Assembly: GCA_012799995.1 (NCBI GenBank) | Contig: JAAZKE010000005.1 | Location: 1-41,551, forward strand | Length of the DNA: 41,551 bases | Direction: 5' to 3' | Origin: Chloroflexota bacterium | GTDB lineage: Bacteria > Chloroflexota > Anaerolineae > Anaerolineales > Anaerolineaceae | In this document: positions 1 through 8,972 of the stretch, piece after piece | How positions within the stretch are numbered: the first letter of the stretch is position 1 | How the letters are laid out: every line of letters begins with the position of its first letter | Notes under the pieces: model-generated | Seen by the model: only the letters and a program-made list of their open reading frames with translations | The model's database searches: none | What the model was told of the DNA's origin: nothing | Translations under genes and position numbers: made by a program

Positions 1-495
1 CGCAGCCGTCTACTGATCAACCATGGCATGGAAGTGCGCTATCATCATGACATCGTTGGGCATAACTACCGCATGACCAACATGAATGCAGCCATCGGGC
101 TGGTTCAGTTGAAAAAGCTGGACCGGTCAAATGCACTCCGTCGGACAAACGCAGCTTATTATGATGTATATCTCAATCACCCTGACGTGATTTTGCCTTC
201 TTATCTGGATCCGGCGCTTCCGGTTTACCATCAATACACGCTTCGGGTGCTGCATGGGCAGCGCAACGAACTGGTTGAAACATTGCAGGCAAATGAGATT
301 GGGTTTGGCATTTTCTATCCGCTTACCATCCCGGAACAACGCTGCTATCAGAGTATGTCACTCAGCGGGAGTTGGTCAATCGCTGACAAGATCAAAAATG
401 AAGTCGTTTCCATCCCTGTCCACCCCGGACTGAGTCACACCGATCTGGAAACCGTTGTGAACGTCATCAACCACTTTAAAGAAAACAGCAGGTAA
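1..495 (+). CDS. DegT/DnrJ/EryC1/StrS aminotransferase, C-terminal part (5' end outside window)
   Basis: The reading frame is open from base 1, so this is the 3' portion (164 codons) of a gene that begins upstream. The stretch GHNYRMTNMNAAIG followed by QLKKLD is the conserved block of PLP-dependent sugar aminotransferases of the DegT/DnrJ/EryC1/StrS family that follows the PLP-binding lysine. The lysine itself lies outside the window. The C-terminal HPGLSHTDLETVVNVI is the usual end of the family. These enzymes transaminate nucleotide-linked keto-sugars in the cytoplasm. The next gene starts 2 bases after the stop and encodes a sugar N-acetyltransferase of the WbpD/WlbB type. The likely role is therefore the WbpE/WlbC step that makes a 3-amino uronic-acid UDP-sugar for surface polysaccharide. 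Family is secure; substrate is inferred from the neighbour. Confidence 0.93.
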   Translation, partial: RSRLLINHGMEVRYHHDIVGHNYRMTNMNAAIGLVQLKKLDRSNALRRTNAAYYDVYLNHPDVILPSYLDPALPVYHQYTLRVLHGQRNELVETLQANEIGFGIFYPLTIPEQRCYQSMSLSGSWSIADKIKNEVVSIPVHPGLSHTDLETVVNVINHFKENSR

Positions 496-497
496 TC

Positions 498-1070
498 ATG
501 ACAGATACCACTTATATTGACCCCTCCGCACATGTATCCGAAAAAGCAAAAATCGGGAAGAACACCAAAGTCTGGATCAACGCCCAAATTCGCGAAAATG
601 CCGAAATCGGTGACAATTGCGTCATCAGCAAAGATGTCTATATCGATCACGCTGTCAAAATAGGCAATGGCGTTAAGATTCAGAATGGCGTTTCGGTTTT
701 CCATGGCGTGACGATCGAAGAAGATGTCTTCATCGGACCGAACGTTGCCTTCACCAATGACTATTTTCCGCGCGCTTTCAATCCGAGCTGGGATATTTCC
801 GAGACGCTGGTGAAAAAGGGCGCATCCATTGGCGCCAATGCAACCATCGTATGCCGTCATACCCTCGGAGAATACTGTATGGTTGGAGCCGGCTCCGTGG
901 TAACCAACGATGTTAAACCCTATTCACTGGTAGTTGGAAATCCGGCGCGTGAAATCGGCAAAGTGTGCCGTTGCGGCCAAAGGCTGTTCAATGAAATGGT
1001 TTGTCCAAGCTGTGGATTTGATTTAAATAAAGCGCTTGCTGCGTACGACCAGGGATCAGGGAAGAACTAA
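498..1070 (+). CDS. WbpD/WlbB-like hexapeptide-repeat sugar N-acetyltransferase
   Basis: A 190-aa left-handed beta-helix acyltransferase. Repeated [IV]G-x(4) units (KIGKNTKVW, EIGDNCVIS, KIGNGVKIQ, SIGANATIV) run from about residue 15 to 155. The segment with FIGPNVAFTNDYFPRA, LVKKGASIGANATIVC and LVVGNPAREIG matches the family that uses acetyl-CoA to N-acetylate UDP-2-acetamido-3-amino-2,3-dideoxy-glucuronate. After the helix comes a small Cys4 module (CRCG...CPSCG), probably a zinc ribbon, which many members carry. It is translationally linked to the upstream DegT aminotransferase (2-base gap). The two steps would complete an acetamido-uronate sugar for O-antigen-like or cell-wall glycan. 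The 3' end overlaps the tail of the convergent glycosyltransferase gene by 15 bases. Confidence 0.93.
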   Translation: MTDTTYIDPSAHVSEKAKIGKNTKVWINAQIRENAEIGDNCVISKDVYIDHAVKIGNGVKIQNGVSVFHGVTIEEDVFIGPNVAFTNDYFPRAFNPSWDISETLVKKGASIGANATIVCRHTLGEYCMVGAGSVVTNDVKPYSLVVGNPAREIGKVCRCGQRLFNEMVCPSCGFDLNKALAAYDQGSGKN

Positions 1071-2666
1071 ATCCTCTCGTACAAAAGCCGCTCCAAAGTG
1101 ATCTGAAAACACCTGCTTAAATCCAGGCAGTTCATCTGCTGACGCTGCTTTATAGAACTTGTGAATTGCGCTCATTTTATGGGGATCAACCGCGTCAGTT
1201 ACGACGCCCGGATCGCTGAAAGCGCGCATATTTTCCTGTTCCAGCAAAATCAGATCCGGATATTCCCGCTCTATCGTTTCCGCTGTAATCATGTCCCAGT
1301 CAATCGCAACGGCGATACCTGCCTGTTGCGGGAAGTACACTTTCCAGTCTTTCAGAATCCGCACGGTTCGATCCTTGACATTTAATACAGGAAGCACCTC
1401 ACTCTCCACAGCCTGATAAAACTGCAGCGAGCCGGAAGTTTGTTCTCTTGTGATTTGCGCCAGGTAATAGTCCCAGTCAGTTCTAAGGTTAAGCACCAGC
1501 GGAATCAGAGCTATCAGCGCAAACAACAAATTGAACCACCGTTGCTTTTCTTTTGATAAATATTCACGTGAAAGCTGGAAATAGTTGCCGTATCCGGCAA
1601 AAAGTGGCAGCGCAAAGGGAAGCAGATAATACGTGCGGACGGTGGGTGAGTTGAAAAGCACCATCCCTGCCACTAATAAATATGTGATTAATAGCAGAGA
1701 GCGCAGCCTATCAGATGGGCTCCCTCGTAATCCTGTCAGGCAGCCACCGGCAGCCAGAACGAAAAACCAACTCCCAGCATAGTTTTTTTCGATTGGTTCT
1801 GAGAATGACCAGCCTTCTAACATTTGATTTTGATTGAGGGTGAACGTACCAAGCGAGGTTTGTTCAATCTGGCGTTTTTGAACAGAGAGAATATCGCTTC
1901 TCTCTTGCGGCAATAACAACAATGGATTGGATATAATAAGGGCCCCAATCATAACAACAATAAACAAAATCCCTTTTTTAAGCGCATTTCCAATGCTGAT
2001 TTTCTGCTTTGATATGCCCAAAATCAACAATACAGGGATCACACCTGCGAAAAATAAACCCTGCAGCTTTGTTCCGACCGCAAATCCACAGGCCACAGCA
2101 GCCAGCCAAAAATATTTTCCAAACCTGAGTTCATCTTTGTTGAGAAAATAGAAAACCAGCGCGATGAAGAAAAAAGACAGGCTGTCTGGATGCCACCAGA
2201 AATTGTTTTGCACGATCACCGGCATTGACAACAAAAAGACCATTGCTCCCAGAGCCACCCGGCATCGTTTGAGCCCAATAAAGGTGATGACTAACAACAT
2301 CACCGCGGCAATCATGGGTAACACGCTGATCATCTGTCGTAACCAGGTTACGATCAGCGTCGTATTGGCAGTCCAGTCCGGCATGATGAAACGAATTGGC
2401 AATAATGAGAGTGCCGAGAAAAAGTAAAAGGGAAATCCATAAAAATAGTGCTGGTAGATAAAGAAATTGCGCAGTGACTGGTACAGCGTTTCTCCCGGAG
2501 TGAGCATACGGATCACATGGCTGTACTGCGCATACTCATCCACTTCAAAGACCGAAAGCATCTCGGCAGTTTTCGCTCCAGTCATGTTAGGAGGGATCAT
2601 CAGCAAAAAGATAATCGCTCCGATCAAAAACATCCACCTCAAAGTTGTCGTTTCAGCCTTGCTCAT
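1056..2666 (-). CDS. GT-C (ArnT/PMT-like, GT39-type) membrane glycosyltransferase
   Basis: A polytopic membrane protein of 536 aa. It has a first transmembrane helix at about residues 11-27, an extracytoplasmic loop with the acidic pair in EVDEYAQY (D43, E44) typical of GT-C enzymes, and about ten further hydrophobic segments up to residue ~410, followed by a soluble C-terminal domain. GT-C enzymes transfer sugar from a polyprenyl-phosphate donor on the outer face of the membrane; acceptor unknown. The frame stays open to 2828, but that extension would run into the tRNA-Gln gene and encodes a poor N-terminus. The ATG at 2666, directly before the first membrane helix and seven bases after a TATAAT, is the better start. 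It is convergent with the acetyltransferase gene, tails overlapping. Family confident, donor and acceptor unknown. Confidence 0.85.
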   Translation of the reverse strand: MSKAETTTLRWMFLIGAIIFLLMIPPNMTGAKTAEMLSVFEVDEYAQYSHVIRMLTPGETLYQSLRNFFIYQHYFYGFPFYFFSALSLLPIRFIMPDWTANTTLIVTWLRQMISVLPMIAAVMLLVITFIGLKRCRVALGAMVFLLSMPVIVQNNFWWHPDSLSFFFIALVFYFLNKDELRFGKYFWLAAVACGFAVGTKLQGLFFAGVIPVLLILGISKQKISIGNALKKGILFIVVMIGALIISNPLLLLPQERSDILSVQKRQIEQTSLGTFTLNQNQMLEGWSFSEPIEKNYAGSWFFVLAAGGCLTGLRGSPSDRLRSLLLITYLLVAGMVLFNSPTVRTYYLLPFALPLFAGYGNYFQLSREYLSKEKQRWFNLLFALIALIPLVLNLRTDWDYYLAQITREQTSGSLQFYQAVESEVLPVLNVKDRTVRILKDWKVYFPQQAGIAVAIDWDMITAETIEREYPDLILLEQENMRAFSDPGVVTDAVDPHKMSAIHKFYKAASADELPGFKQVFSDHFGAAFVREDLVLP

Positions 2667-2673
2667 GGGATTT

Positions 2674-2679
2674 ATTATA
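2674..2679 (-). promoter_or_regulatory. -10 element (TATAAT) placed for a leaderless start of the GT-C gene
   Basis: On the minus strand a perfect TATAAT lies exactly 7 bases upstream of the ATG at 2666. Transcription from it would begin at or next to the A of the start codon. No Shine-Dalgarno sequence is seen between the two. The -35 region (GCGGAC at 17 bp) is weak. The leaderless reading is inferred from spacing only. Confidence 0.5.
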
Positions 2680-2804
2680 GATGAGATTCCCGCTCTGTCC
2701 GCTTGAAAAAACGGGATATTCCCCTTTATTCTTCTGGTAACGCCCGTCATCCCCTCAAAGAATCTCTTTTCATGATAAAATGGGAACGCTATAAAACATA
2801 GCAT

Positions 2805-2875
2805 TGGGATATGGTGCAATGGCAGCACACCAGACTTTGAATCTGTGGATCTTGGTTCGAATCCAGGTATCCCAG
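2805..2875 (+). tRNA. tRNA-Gln (anticodon UUG)
   Basis: A 71-base cloverleaf. Acceptor arm TGGGATA (2805-2811) pairs with TATCCCA (2868-2874) with discriminator G at 2875. The D arm is GTGC/GCAC. The anticodon loop CTTTGAA gives anticodon TTG (reads CAA and CAG). The T arm contains TTCGAAT. One pair at the base of the anticodon stem is mismatched (C-T). The CCA end is not encoded. It stands alone, upstream of the radical SAM operon. Confidence 0.95.
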
Positions 2876-3006
2876 CTCTATATGAAGCTGAAAATCTTAT
2901 TAACCTGATCAGCCTGCCTCTGGTTTCCGCCGGAGATTTACTGTTTCTCTTGATCTGACCGTTAGCCGCATCTTCTGGTCATGCTTGAGCCGAGGATATC
3001 CTTATT

Positions 3007-4698
3007 ATGCTGCTCCCAACTACCCGTGATGAAATGAACGCCCTGAACTGGCAGGACCTGGATGTGATCCTGATCAGCGGTGATACTTACATCGACAGCC
3101 CTTACAATGGCTGCGCATTGATCGGTCGGGTGCTGCTGAATGCCGGTTACCGCGTTGGTATCATCGCACAGCCCGACCCCGCCAACCCTGCTGACATTGC
3201 GCGATTGGGCGAACCACTGCTATTCTGGGGTGTCAGCGCCGGCGCAGTTGATTCGATGGTTGCCAATACCACCGCACTCAAAAAACCACGTAAACGCGAT
3301 GACTTCACCCCCGGTGGCATCAACAACCGCCGGCCAGATCGAGCTACCATCGCATACACAAACCTGATTCGGCGTAATTTTAAAAACACCAGACCGATTG
3401 TTCTCGGAGGTATTGAGGCCAGTCTGCGACGTATCAGCCATTACGACTATTGGACCAATAAAATCCGTGGTTCGGTCCTGCTGGATGCCAAAGCTGATTA
3501 TTTATTGTATGGCATGGCTGATCGCAGCATTCTCGAATTCGCAGCAGCGCTGAAGAATCAGGAACCTGTCACCGGAATTCGCGGACTCTGTTACATTATG
3601 TCTGAGCCGCCATCAAATGTCCTGGTGCTTCCTTCGCTCGAAGAAGTTCGCGCCAAATCCAGCGCATTCATTGAAGCATTTCGTATCTTTTATGAGAACT
3701 CCGATTCCATTCAGGGGAAACGGCTGGCACAGAAACAGGAAGCACGCTGGTTGATCCAAAACCCACCTGCTCAGACGCTGACGCGTGAGGAGATGGACGC
3801 TGTGTATGCGCTGCCTTTCACCCGGCAGCATCATCCTTTTTACGAAGCGCAGGGAAAAGCACCCGCCATGGAAACAATCCGCTTTTCGGTCGTAACCCAT
3901 CGCAGCTGTTATGGTGAATGCAATTTCTGTGCGATAACCGTTCATGAAGGGCGAACTGTGCAATGGCGTTCCGAAAAATCCATTCTCGCTGAGATTGAAG
4001 CGCTGACGAAATTTCCTGATTTTAAGGGAATCATCCACGATTTAAGCGGCCCAACCGCCAACATGTACGGTTTCGAATGCCGTAAAAAACTGCAGAGCGG
4101 CGCCTGCAAAAACAAACGCTGCCTGTTTCCGCAACCCTGTTCCCAATTGACAATCGACCATTCCCCGCACTTCTCGCTGCTTTCCAAAGCACGCAAAATT
4201 CCAGGCGTGAAAAAAATTTTCATCGGCTCGGGCATTCGCTACGATATGATCCTGCACGATCCTGGTGCAGGGCAAGGTTACCTCAGAGAAGTGGTAGACC
4301 ATCACGTTTCCGGACAACTCAAAGTTGCACCGGAACACGACAGCCCCAAGGTACTTAATCTGATGGGGAAACCGTCCAAAGACAGCCTACTGCGCTTCAA
4401 AAAGGACTTTGACCGCATGAGCGCAGCCGCTGGAAAAAAACAATTTCTCAGCTATTATTTCATTGCAGCCCATCCTGGATGTACAATTAAAGATATGATA
4501 GGGCTCAGGCGGTTCGTCGGGAAAGAACTGCACCTGCTCCCCGAACAAACTCAAATCTTCACCCCAACGCCTTCCACCTGGTCTTCGGTCATGTATGCGA
4601 CCGAAACCGATCCGTTCAGTGGAGAACATATCTTCGTTGAAAAAGATCCAGTCAGGAAGCAAAAACAAAAAGATACCTTAACAGAGAAAAATGTTTAA
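3007..4698 (+). CDS. ygiQ: YgiQ-family radical SAM protein
   Basis: The 563-aa product starts with MLLPTTRDEMNALNW, the typical N-terminus of the YgiQ (UPF0313) family. A domain of about 290 residues with ILISGDTYIDSP and GGIEASLRRISHYDYW precedes the radical SAM core. The [4Fe-4S] motif is CYGECNFC (C301, C305, C308; CX3CX2C). Downstream KVAPEHDSPKVLNLMGKPS and FLSYYFIAAHPGC are family signatures. It is shorter than the E. coli protein (about 740 aa), lacking the long C-terminal tail. The reaction of this family is not established; it should generate a 5'-deoxyadenosyl radical in the cytoplasm. The start is supported by GAGGA ten bases upstream. It leads an operon with a lipid kinase (2-base gap) and an oxidoreductase. 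Confidence 0.94.
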   Translation: MLLPTTRDEMNALNWQDLDVILISGDTYIDSPYNGCALIGRVLLNAGYRVGIIAQPDPANPADIARLGEPLLFWGVSAGAVDSMVANTTALKKPRKRDDFTPGGINNRRPDRATIAYTNLIRRNFKNTRPIVLGGIEASLRRISHYDYWTNKIRGSVLLDAKADYLLYGMADRSILEFAAALKNQEPVTGIRGLCYIMSEPPSNVLVLPSLEEVRAKSSAFIEAFRIFYENSDSIQGKRLAQKQEARWLIQNPPAQTLTREEMDAVYALPFTRQHHPFYEAQGKAPAMETIRFSVVTHRSCYGECNFCAITVHEGRTVQWRSEKSILAEIEALTKFPDFKGIIHDLSGPTANMYGFECRKKLQSGACKNKRCLFPQPCSQLTIDHSPHFSLLSKARKIPGVKKIFIGSGIRYDMILHDPGAGQGYLREVVDHHVSGQLKVAPEHDSPKVLNLMGKPSKDSLLRFKKDFDRMSAAAGKKQFLSYYFIAAHPGCTIKDMIGLRRFVGKELHLLPEQTQIFTPTPSTWSSVMYATETDPFSGEHIFVEKDPVRKQKQKDTLTEKNV

Positions 4699-4700
4699 AC

Positions 4701-5636
4701 ATGGAAAAATCACTGCTGATTTTTAACCGCTACGCCGATAAAGGGAAGCACAAAAATTCATATGGCAAGATCATGGATGCGATCAAACTGGCTGACATTC
4801 CGGTTGAAGCCACGATCTCTCAATATTCAGGCCATTCGATAGAGCTGGCGGAACGCGGCGTTAAAGACGGCTTTGAGAAAATCATCGCAGTTGGCGGTGA
4901 CGGCAGCGTCAATGAAGTGGCAAACGGAATCATCCGCGCACAACAAAAAGGTTATGGCAATGCAGCGCTCGGAATCATCCCTAACGGACGCGGAAATGAT
5001 TTTGGATACGCGGTTAAAATTCCGCAGGATTTGAATGGTTCGATTCAAATCCTCAAAAATGACCGTCGCCTCACCATTGATGTTGGAAAGGTGCAGTGGG
5101 ATGAAAATGAGCGCTATTTTCTGAATGGTGGCGGAATGGGTTTTGACTCTGCTATCAACTTTTACGCCAGTAAGAGTCGGTTTTCAGGTTTTTCTTCCTA
5201 TGGTATCGGGTTGATCAAGGCGGTTTTTCGTGATTTCCGGCAGGAGCAGGCACTGATAACCGCTCCCGGTTTCGCTTTTAATGAACCCGTTTTGTTTGTT
5301 GCATTCCTCAATGGCAAGCGTGAAGGCGGTGGATTTATCCTCGCACCTGATTTTGATATTCAGGATGGCTTGTTGAATGTCTGCATCGTTGGCAGAGGTT
5401 CCAGCCTGCCAAAGCTGCTGCCGCTGATCCCGCGTTTTCTTTCAGGAGAACTGGATCACCCTGAAATTGTTACAGTCAAAACGCCACGTCTGGAAGTCAA
5501 CGTCAAAGGACAAGGATTTATTGGTCAGGTCGATGGAGAATGTATATTCACCGAAGAGACAAATTTGGTTGCGGAGATTGCCGCCGAAAAAATAGAGTTA
5601 ATTACGGATTTTAAGATGAGGGAAAGTCATGGATAA
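4701..5636 (+). CDS. Diacylglycerol kinase-like (DagK/YegS) lipid kinase
   Basis: A 311-aa protein with the diacylglycerol-kinase catalytic fold. The nucleotide-binding motif GGDGSVNEVANG lies at residues 65-76, followed by IPNGRGNDFGY (about residue 100) and GGMGFDSAINFYAS, then a C-terminal beta-sandwich (about 130-300) typical of the DgkB/YegS/sphingosine-kinase group. Members phosphorylate diacylglycerol or other lipids at the cytoplasmic membrane face using ATP. The start codon follows the upstream stop by 2 bases and the 3' end overlaps the next gene by 8 bases, so the three genes are almost certainly co-transcribed. The exact lipid substrate cannot be read from sequence. Confidence 0.92.
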   Translation: MEKSLLIFNRYADKGKHKNSYGKIMDAIKLADIPVEATISQYSGHSIELAERGVKDGFEKIIAVGGDGSVNEVANGIIRAQQKGYGNAALGIIPNGRGNDFGYAVKIPQDLNGSIQILKNDRRLTIDVGKVQWDENERYFLNGGGMGFDSAINFYASKSRFSGFSSYGIGLIKAVFRDFRQEQALITAPGFAFNEPVLFVAFLNGKREGGGFILAPDFDIQDGLLNVCIVGRGSSLPKLLPLIPRFLSGELDHPEIVTVKTPRLEVNVKGQGFIGQVDGECIFTEETNLVAEIAAEKIELITDFKMRESHG

Positions 5637-6612
5637 GTTAAGAATTGGGATCATCGGTTGTGCGGGAATCAGCTGGAAACAGTTTATCCCGGCAATCGCG
5701 CTGGCAAAAAATGCTGAACCGGTTGCAATCTCCAGCCGCTCTGCAGAAAAGTGTTCCGATTTTTCTGCAAAATATAACATTCCCCTGGCGTTTGATTCTT
5801 ATGAAGCACTGCTGGATGCAGACGAGATCGACGCGGTCTACATTCCACTGCCCAATGCATTGCACAAAGAATGGAGCATTAAGGCAGCCAACGCCGGCAA
5901 ACACATCCTGTGTGAAAAACCTCTGGCTGTGACCGCTGAGGAATGCGTCGAAATGGGGAAAGCAGCAGAAGCGAATAATGTCCTGCTGATGGAAGCTTTC
6001 ATGTATCGCTTTCATCCGGTCACTGCCAGGATCATCCGCGATGTTCAGGAGGGAATCCTCGGTGGACTCGAGACCGTTCAGGCTGTCCATTCGTTCCTGC
6101 TGACTGACGAAAACAATATCCGCTTGAGCAGGGAAATGCACGGCGGTTCACTGATGGACGTTGGTTGCTATTGCGTCAATGTAGTGCGCATGCTCTTGAA
6201 TGAGGAACCAACCGCCGTATCCGCACTGGCGCATTACCATCCGCACGGTGTCGATGATCAGATGAACATCCTCGCCAAATTTGCCAGCGGACGCAGCGCC
6301 ATCCTCAGCAGTGGACTCACTTCTTCCTATCCTTCCGGCTACACAGTCAGCGGTCGCAATGGGTATTACCACGCTCACTACGGATTCCATCTGGGCGTGT
6401 CAGCCGGCACCGTTACTTCAAATATCAATGGCATCAGTAACTCCATCAACGATCAGACCAACGAATACACCTGCATGATTGAGCATTTCGCGGATTGCGT
6501 TTTGAACGGGACGCCGCTGCGATATGATTATCATGATGCCGCCAAGAATATGGCATTCATCAACGCCGCACTGAAATCAGCGAAACGCAACGGCGAGTGG
6601 GTCACGATCTGA
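5629..6612 (+). CDS. Gfo/Idh/MocA-family NAD(P)-dependent oxidoreductase
   Basis: A 327-aa protein with an N-terminal Rossmann fold (IGIIGCAGIS from residue 6) and the family's catalytic-lysine motif in ILCEKPLAVT (EKP at 96-98). The C-terminal alpha/beta domain begins near residue 130 with MEAFMYRFHP and contains GGSLMDVGCYCVNVVRMLL, where the family usually has the substrate-binding GG-x(3)-D-x-G(C/V)H/Y segment. These enzymes oxidise or reduce sugars, inositols or related polyols with NAD(P). The start has GAGGGA six bases upstream and overlaps the lipid-kinase gene by 8 bases. It is the last gene of the operon and is followed by a strong terminator. Substrate unknown. Confidence 0.93.
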   Translation: MDKLRIGIIGCAGISWKQFIPAIALAKNAEPVAISSRSAEKCSDFSAKYNIPLAFDSYEALLDADEIDAVYIPLPNALHKEWSIKAANAGKHILCEKPLAVTAEECVEMGKAAEANNVLLMEAFMYRFHPVTARIIRDVQEGILGGLETVQAVHSFLLTDENNIRLSREMHGGSLMDVGCYCVNVVRMLLNEEPTAVSALAHYHPHGVDDQMNILAKFASGRSAILSSGLTSSYPSGYTVSGRNGYYHAHYGFHLGVSAGTVTSNINGISNSINDQTNEYTCMIEHFADCVLNGTPLRYDYHDAAKNMAFINAALKSAKRNGEWVTI

Positions 6613-6627
6613 CTTAACTGGAGATGT

Positions 6628-6659
6628 AAAAAATGCACAACAATTGTTGTGCATTTTTT
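6628..6659. terminator. Bidirectional rho-independent terminator
   Basis: A perfect inverted repeat with 16-base arms (6628-6643 and 6644-6659). The core is TGCACAACAATTGTTGTGCA, flanked by A6 on the left and T6 on the right. It forms a stem with a U-run on either strand, so it can end both the radical SAM operon (plus) and the SbcD-SbcC-GT4 operon (minus), which converge here. Confidence 0.9.
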
Positions 6660-6672
6660 ATTTTGGGAGTCT

Positions 6673-7893
6673 TTACGTTTTTTGTTCCAGACAGCGATTA
6701 TAAAATAGTTCAATTTTGGTTTGCACCCGTTCAAATTCCGCCCGTTCCTGGATGATCTTGCGGTTCATCTCCGCTGCATCCCTTCTCAGCTGCGGATTCA
6801 TCAGCGCATTGATAATCGCGGATGCAAGCAGTTCTGGGTCATTCGGATCCACCAGAATGCCATTTACACCGGGAACGATCCACTCCCGAATCGATTCAAT
6901 ATCGCCCGCAATCGGGAAACAACCGATGGTCATCGCTTCCAACAGCGAGTTGGGAGTGCCATCATGTTCGCTGACGCTGACGGAAACATCCGCTACATGG
7001 AACAGCCCCCACAGCGAATCCTGCGGAACAGTCGGCAGCAAAACCGTATTGCGCCGGATCTGCAGCTCATCCAGCCAGGCTTCTGCCTCAGGTTGTCCCT
7101 GCATCGAACAGCAGACGAATAAAGTGCTGGGGAGTTGACGCACAACGATCGGAATGCTGCGGAAAAAGGTGTCATTGCGCACCGAGCCCGGGCGAAACCC
7201 CCGCGGGTTGATCACCAGGTTTTCCATCCGTGGCAAACGTTGCCAGTAATCACTGTATTTTTCAGCGGTCAGGCGCACGCGTCCGCTGTTGATGCCCCCG
7301 CTGCCCGGTGCGACCAGCGTTGGCTTGTTATCAGGAAAGCCCCACGAATGCCCCAACCGGATATCACGAGCTGTATCAGCAGCCAATCCCGATGCCATTT
7401 CCAGCGTCCGGCGCGTCAACGATTTCATCTCACGCGAACCACCGGCATGAAGCGTGATATCGTTGCCCCAGACCGACACGGCAAAAGGCACTTTCATCCG
7501 ACAAAATGAGAGCGTCATCCCTTCGAACGGGATGCGTAGCGCATGAACCAGATCCGGTTTGGTCTGTTCAATAATCTTTTGCAGCTGCAAACCATAAACC
7601 GGAAGAGAAATCGGTCCCAGCCGATAACGCATCCGCAGTAGCAAGCCGCGAAACTGCCTCAATATCCTGCCGCCAGCGCGTTCAGCGTTGCTGTGCGTAC
7701 CTGCCGGTTGACTGCCCTTACTGCGGGCAAAGCCGGAAAAAGCAATCGGCAAAATATGAAATACATCCGCCTGCAGCGGTTTTTTACAGGGATAACTGGA
7801 GACCAGAATCACCTCATGACCTAATTCTTTGACGGCTTTCAACCAGTTCAAAGTGATTGGGCTGCGCCCGTCCGCTAAGATTAACAATCTCAT
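6673..7893 (-). CDS. GT4-family glycosyltransferase
   Basis: A 406-aa GT-B-fold glycosyltransferase. The N-terminal domain starts RLLILADGRSPITLNWLKAV. The C-terminal domain contains VSVSEHDGTPNSLLEAMTIG, the E-x7-E nucleotide-sugar-binding motif of family GT4, followed by FPIAGDIESIREWI and NGILVDPNDPELLA. It is predicted to be cytoplasmic and to move a sugar from a nucleotide donor to a glycan or lipid acceptor. Its ATG overlaps the stop of the upstream GT4 gene (ATGA, 7890-7893), so the two are translationally coupled. It is the promoter-distal gene of the long minus-strand run and ends 14 bases before the palindromic terminator. Donor and acceptor are not deducible. Confidence 0.92.
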   Translation of the reverse strand: MRLLILADGRSPITLNWLKAVKELGHEVILVSSYPCKKPLQADVFHILPIAFSGFARSKGSQPAGTHSNAERAGGRILRQFRGLLLRMRYRLGPISLPVYGLQLQKIIEQTKPDLVHALRIPFEGMTLSFCRMKVPFAVSVWGNDITLHAGGSREMKSLTRRTLEMASGLAADTARDIRLGHSWGFPDNKPTLVAPGSGGINSGRVRLTAEKYSDYWQRLPRMENLVINPRGFRPGSVRNDTFFRSIPIVVRQLPSTLFVCCSMQGQPEAEAWLDELQIRRNTVLLPTVPQDSLWGLFHVADVSVSVSEHDGTPNSLLEAMTIGCFPIAGDIESIREWIVPGVNGILVDPNDPELLASAIINALMNPQLRRDAAEMNRKIIQERAEFERVQTKIELFYNRCLEQKT

Positions 7894-8972
7894 GTTGAGT
7901 TTGGTCCGCTGACGAATTCAATCGCGTTCAGGAATACCTGCGCCATCGTCTCAAGGTTGATCTCATCGCGGATGATTTTGTAAGAATGCTCCCCCATCAC
8001 TTGCAATTGTGTTGAATCTGACAGCATTTCCCGCATCGCCTGGATCAACCCGTCCTGATCACCGGCAGCGATGATCCGACCATTGCCAGACCGCACCAGA
8101 TCAGCCTGGGTACCGTCAGCTTCACCTGCGATCACAGGCAGACCCGCTGCCATTGCTTCCTGCAGCGCCAGCCCGCCTGTTCCAGGCAGGACAAAAAGAT
8201 CCGCCCCCAGAAACTTTTCGAGCAAATGTTCATCATAGAGCGGTCCAAAAAACCGGGTTTGAGGGTAAATTTGGGCAGCAAGCTTATTCAATTCGGGACG
8301 CGCCGGACCATCCCCAACGATCCATAATTTTGGTTGAAATTCATCTTTAAGCGCTGCGCAGGCACGGATCAGCAGGTCCAGCCGTTTCCGCTGCTGCAGT
8401 CTGCCAACCGAAAGAATCACCGGATGAAACGGATCTCTCAACGGGCGGTTTGGCGGCAGTTCATCCTGCGGTTTTCTCGCTGCTGCATTGTAAGCCACAA
8501 AAATCCGTTCGGCTGGAATACCGAATTTTTGAAAGGATTTTCTGCCGGCTTCGCTGTATGTGATAATGGCGTCAAAAGAGCGGTAGAAATTGCGCTTGAA
8601 TGGGAAATTGGAACTGCCGGAACCAAGTCCCCAGCCAATTACCGGTTTGTTCTGACGATGCATTGTCCGGATTGCTGAAGGGGTCGATAAATAGCGGCTG
8701 TTCGCTTCGATAATCAGCACATCGGGATTCCAGGTTTCGATCCATTTCTGAATGTCGCGTTGGATACAAAAATATCCCTTGCCAACGCCCAAATGCAGGT
8801 TTTGCGCATACCAGCGTTGTGCGATTTGTGGCGCTTTATCCGAATCGATCATCTCATCCGGACGAGGATCGCCCGCATACACTGAAAGCTGCCCATCGAC
8901 TGCTGCAGCGATTGTATCGAACAGCGGGATTCGATAGCCTGCTAAAACACGTTGAACAATGCCGAGTTTCAT
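7890..8972 (-). CDS. GT4-family glycosyltransferase
   Basis: A 360-aa GT-B glycosyltransferase. The N-terminal half has PDVLIIEANSRYLSTPSA. The linker region starts at FHPVILSVGRLQQRKRLDLL, the classic GT4 opening of the second domain. The donor-binding motif is GTGGLALQEAMAAGLPVIAG. It overlaps SbcC upstream and the second GT4 downstream by 4 bases each (ATGA), so all three are coupled. The coupling to a DNA-repair nuclease probably reflects operon growth rather than shared function, but it is very tight. A role in cell-envelope or exopolysaccharide glycan assembly is likely; the specific sugar is unknown. Confidence 0.91.
   Translation of the reverse strand: MKLGIVQRVLAGYRIPLFDTIAAAVDGQLSVYAGDPRPDEMIDSDKAPQIAQRWYAQNLHLGVGKGYFCIQRDIQKWIETWNPDVLIIEANSRYLSTPSAIRTMHRQNKPVIGWGLGSGSSNFPFKRNFYRSFDAIITYSEAGRKSFQKFGIPAERIFVAYNAAARKPQDELPPNRPLRDPFHPVILSVGRLQQRKRLDLLIRACAALKDEFQPKLWIVGDGPARPELNKLAAQIYPQTRFFGPLYDEHLLEKFLGADLFVLPGTGGLALQEAMAAGLPVIAGEADGTQADLVRSGNGRIIAAGDQDGLIQAMREMLSDSTQLQVMGEHSYKIIRDEINLETMAQVFLNAIEFVSGPNST

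Noticed and set aside
2667-2828. N-terminal extension of the GT-C glycosyltransferase up to 2828
   Set aside because: It would read through the 5' part of the tRNA-Gln gene, has no ribosome site, and places 54 non-membrane residues before the first helix; ATG 2666 is better.
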